A stretch of 64,000 nt of DNA. Origin: Sideroxydans sp. (GTDB lineage Bacteria > Pseudomonadota > Gammaproteobacteria > Burkholderiales > Gallionellaceae). This document shows positions 62,529-64,000 of the stretch, in pieces (the first letter of the stretch is position 1; each line of letters opens with the position of its first letter). The notes beneath the pieces were generated by a model. The model was not told the DNA's origin and did not search any database. It was given only the letters and a program-made list of their open reading frames with translations. A program made the position numbers and the translations under genes. The stretch is taken from assembly GCA_016124455.1 (NCBI GenBank), contig WGNQ01000004.1, positions 62,001-126,000 of the forward strand, given 5' to 3'.

Positions 62529-64000
62529 TTACATCATGCCGCCCATGCCACCCATTCCGCCCATGTCGCCGCCCATGCCGCCGCCAGCAGGCTTGTCTTC
62601 CGGCAATTCGGCCACCATGCAATCGGTGGTCAGCATCAGCCCGGCGATGGATGCCGCATTCTGCAGTGCGGTGCGGGTCACCTTGGTCGGATCGACCACA
62701 CCCATGTCCAGCATGTCGCCGTACTCGCCGCTTGCCGCGTTGTAGCCGAAGCTGCCCTTGCCTTCCAGCACCTTGTTGACCACTACGGACGGCTCATCAC
62801 CGGCATTGTCGACGATGGAACGCAGCGGGGCCTCCATCGCACGCAACACGATGGTGATACCGGCGTCCTGGTCGTGGTTGTCGCCCTTCAGCCCTGATAC
62901 TGCAGCCTTGGCGCGCAGCAGTGCCACGCCACCGCCAGGGACGATGCCCTCTTCCACGGCTGCACGGGTTGCGTGCAGTGCATCTTCCACGCGTGCTTTC
63001 TTTTCCTTCATTTCGACTTCGGTGGCAGCGCCAACCTTGATCACGGCGACACCGCCGGAGAGCTTGGCCATGCGTTCCTGCAATTTTTCCTTGTCGTAGT
63101 CGCTGGTGGAGTCTTCAACCTGCTTCTTGATCTGGACAATGCGCGACTGAATGGCATCGGTCTTGCCTGCACCATCGATAAGGGTCGTGTTGTCCTTGCC
63201 CACTTCGATACGCTTGGCCTGGCCAAGCTCTTCCAGCGTAGCTTTTTCCAGCGACAGGCCGACTTCCTCGGCAATGACTGTACCGCCGGTCAGGATGGCG
63301 ATGTCTTCCAGCATGGCTTTGCGACGGTCGCCAAACCCCGGGGCCTTGACGGCAACGGTCTTCAGGATGCCGCGGATGTTGTTCACCACCAGTGTAGCCA
63401 ACGCTTCGCCATCCACGTCTTCGGCGATGATCAGCAGCGGGCGTCCGGCCTTGGCTACCTGTTCCAGCACGGGCAGCAGGTCGCGGATATTGGAGATCTT
63501 CTTGTCGTGCAGCAGGATGTAGGGGTTCTCCATCGCTGCAATCTGGCGATCCTGGTTGTTGATGAAGTAGGGGGACAGGTAGCCACGATCGAATTGCATG
63601 CCTTCCACTACGTCCAGCTCGTCTTCCAGGCCGGAGCCGTCTTCAATGGTAATGACGCCTTCCTTGCCAACCTTGTCCATTGCTTCGGCAATCTTTTCCC
63701 CGATCACGCTGTCAGAGTTGGCGGAAATGCTACCGACCTGGGCGATTTCCTTGCTGGTGGTGCAAGGCTTGGAAATTTTCTTCAGTTCTTCCACGGCGAC
63801 AACCACTGCCTTGTCGATACCGCGCTTCAGGTCCATCGGGTTCATGCCGGCGGCCACGAATTTCATGCCTTCCTGCACGATGGACTGGGCCAGCACGGTC
63901 GCTGTGGTGGTACCGTCACCAGCCACGTCGGAAGTCTTGGAAGCCACTTCCTTAACCATCTGTGCACCCATGTTCTCGAACTTGTCCTTCAGTTCGATTT
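62529..64000 (-). CDS. groL: Chaperonin GroEL (5' part missing)
   Basis: Large subunit of the GroEL chaperonin, truncated at its N-terminus by the right window edge. The frame continues past the track start at 63971 as IELKDKFEN before [26 protein letters not shown], so the ATG at 63971 is internal. The equatorial GDGTTTAT motif, the apical domain and the Gly-Met-rich C-terminal tail ([14 protein letters not shown]) are present. About 490 residues are visible of a usual 545-550. groES is expected just outside the window. Confidence 0.97.
   Translation of the reverse strand, partial: IELKDKFENMGAQMVKEVASKTSDVAGDGTTTATVLAQSIVQEGMKFVAAGMNPMDLKRGIDKAVVVAVEELKKISKPCTTSKEIAQVGSISANSDSVIGEKIAEAMDKVGKEGVITIEDGSGLEDELDVVEGMQFDRGYLSPYFINNQDRQIAAMENPYILLHDKKISNIRDLLPVLEQVAKAGRPLLIIAEDVDGEALATLVVNNIRGILKTVAVKAPGFGDRRKAMLEDIAILTGGTVIAEEVGLSLEKATLEELGQAKRIEVGKDNTTLIDGAGKTDAIQSRIVQIKKQVEDSTSDYDKEKLQERMAKLSGGVAVIKVGAATEVEMKEKKARVEDALHATRAAVEEGIVPGGGVALLRAKAAVSGLKGDNHDQDAGITIVLRAMEAPLRSIVDNAGDEPSVVVNKVLEGKGSFGYNAASGEYGDMLDMGVVDPTKVTRTALQNAASIAGLMLTTDCMVAELPEDKPAGGGMGGDMGGMGGMGGMM

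Overview
This window is the replication-origin end of a betaproteobacterial chromosome joined to a large carbon-fixation region. Gene order and protein sequences point to an autotrophic member of the Nitrosomonadales, such as an iron or sulfur oxidiser of the Gallionellaceae/Thiobacillus/Sulfuricella type. That placement is inferred from the combination of a complete F1Fo operon, the mnmE-mnmG-rsmG-parA-parB origin block, both form IA and form II RuBisCO with their own CbbQ/CbbO activases, and a tkt-gap-pgk-pyk-fba operon. No ribosomal RNA gene is present to confirm it.

Layout. (1) 0.1-18.4 kb is all on the minus strand: glmS, glmU, the ATP synthase operon atpIBEFHAGDC (promoter at 10.35 kb, terminator at 3.4 kb), then parB, parA, rsmG, mnmG, mnmE, yidC, yidD, rnpA and rpmH. 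The 44-codon rpmH is missing from the ORF track. (2) 18.4-23.6 kb is on the plus strand: dnaA, dnaN, gyrB. DnaA-box-like sites and a very A+T-rich dnaA-dnaN spacer mark the likely oriC. Two exact copies of the 16-bp parS palindrome lie at 14.65 and 21.18 kb, flanking it. (3) 23.7-25.7 kb is a small nitric-oxide-type module: a 2Fe-2S flavoprotein reductase and a truncated haemoglobin, divergent from an NsrR-like Rrf2 regulator with a palindrome between them. (4) 25.7-37 kb is housekeeping: topA, smg, dprA and a LysM protein on minus; def, fmt, rsmB, a DUF4390 protein and an NtrY/NtrX-like two-component pair on plus, with a response regulator that lacks the AAA+ domain. (5) 37.1-44.1 kb is the Calvin/glycolytic operon tkt-gap-pgk-pyk-fba. 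(6) 44.2-45.2 kb is an isolated cheY-cheZ pair. (7) 45.25-57.0 kb is the RuBisCO region: cbbR divergent from cbbL-cbbS-cbbQ-cbbO and a 99-aa unknown, a 146-aa unknown on minus, then cbbM-cbbQ2-cbbO2. (8) 57.1-60.1 kb holds fbp, purE, purC and a beta-carbonic anhydrase in tight series. (9) 60.2-64 kb holds a DUF4124 protein, pyrE, xth, tRNA-Phe(GAA) and the 3' part of groL, which runs off the window.

How it works together: the Calvin genes here cover fixation (two RuBisCOs and their activases), reduction (pgk, gap), part of regeneration (fba, fbp, tkt) and inorganic-carbon interconversion (carbonic anhydrase). Phosphoribulokinase, ribulose-phosphate epimerase, ribose-5-phosphate isomerase and triose-phosphate isomerase are not in the window. 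CbbR-type TNA-N7-TNA repeats lie upstream of both RuBisCO genes. Hairpin terminators or attenuators separate the highly expressed RuBisCO subunit genes from the activase genes.

I saw no insertion sequence, prophage, CRISPR array or obvious foreign island, and no gene-free stretch longer than 300 bases. The least explained parts are the two small unknown genes between the RuBisCO clusters, the palindrome shared by one of them and cbbM, the NO-type module and the AAA+-less NtrX.
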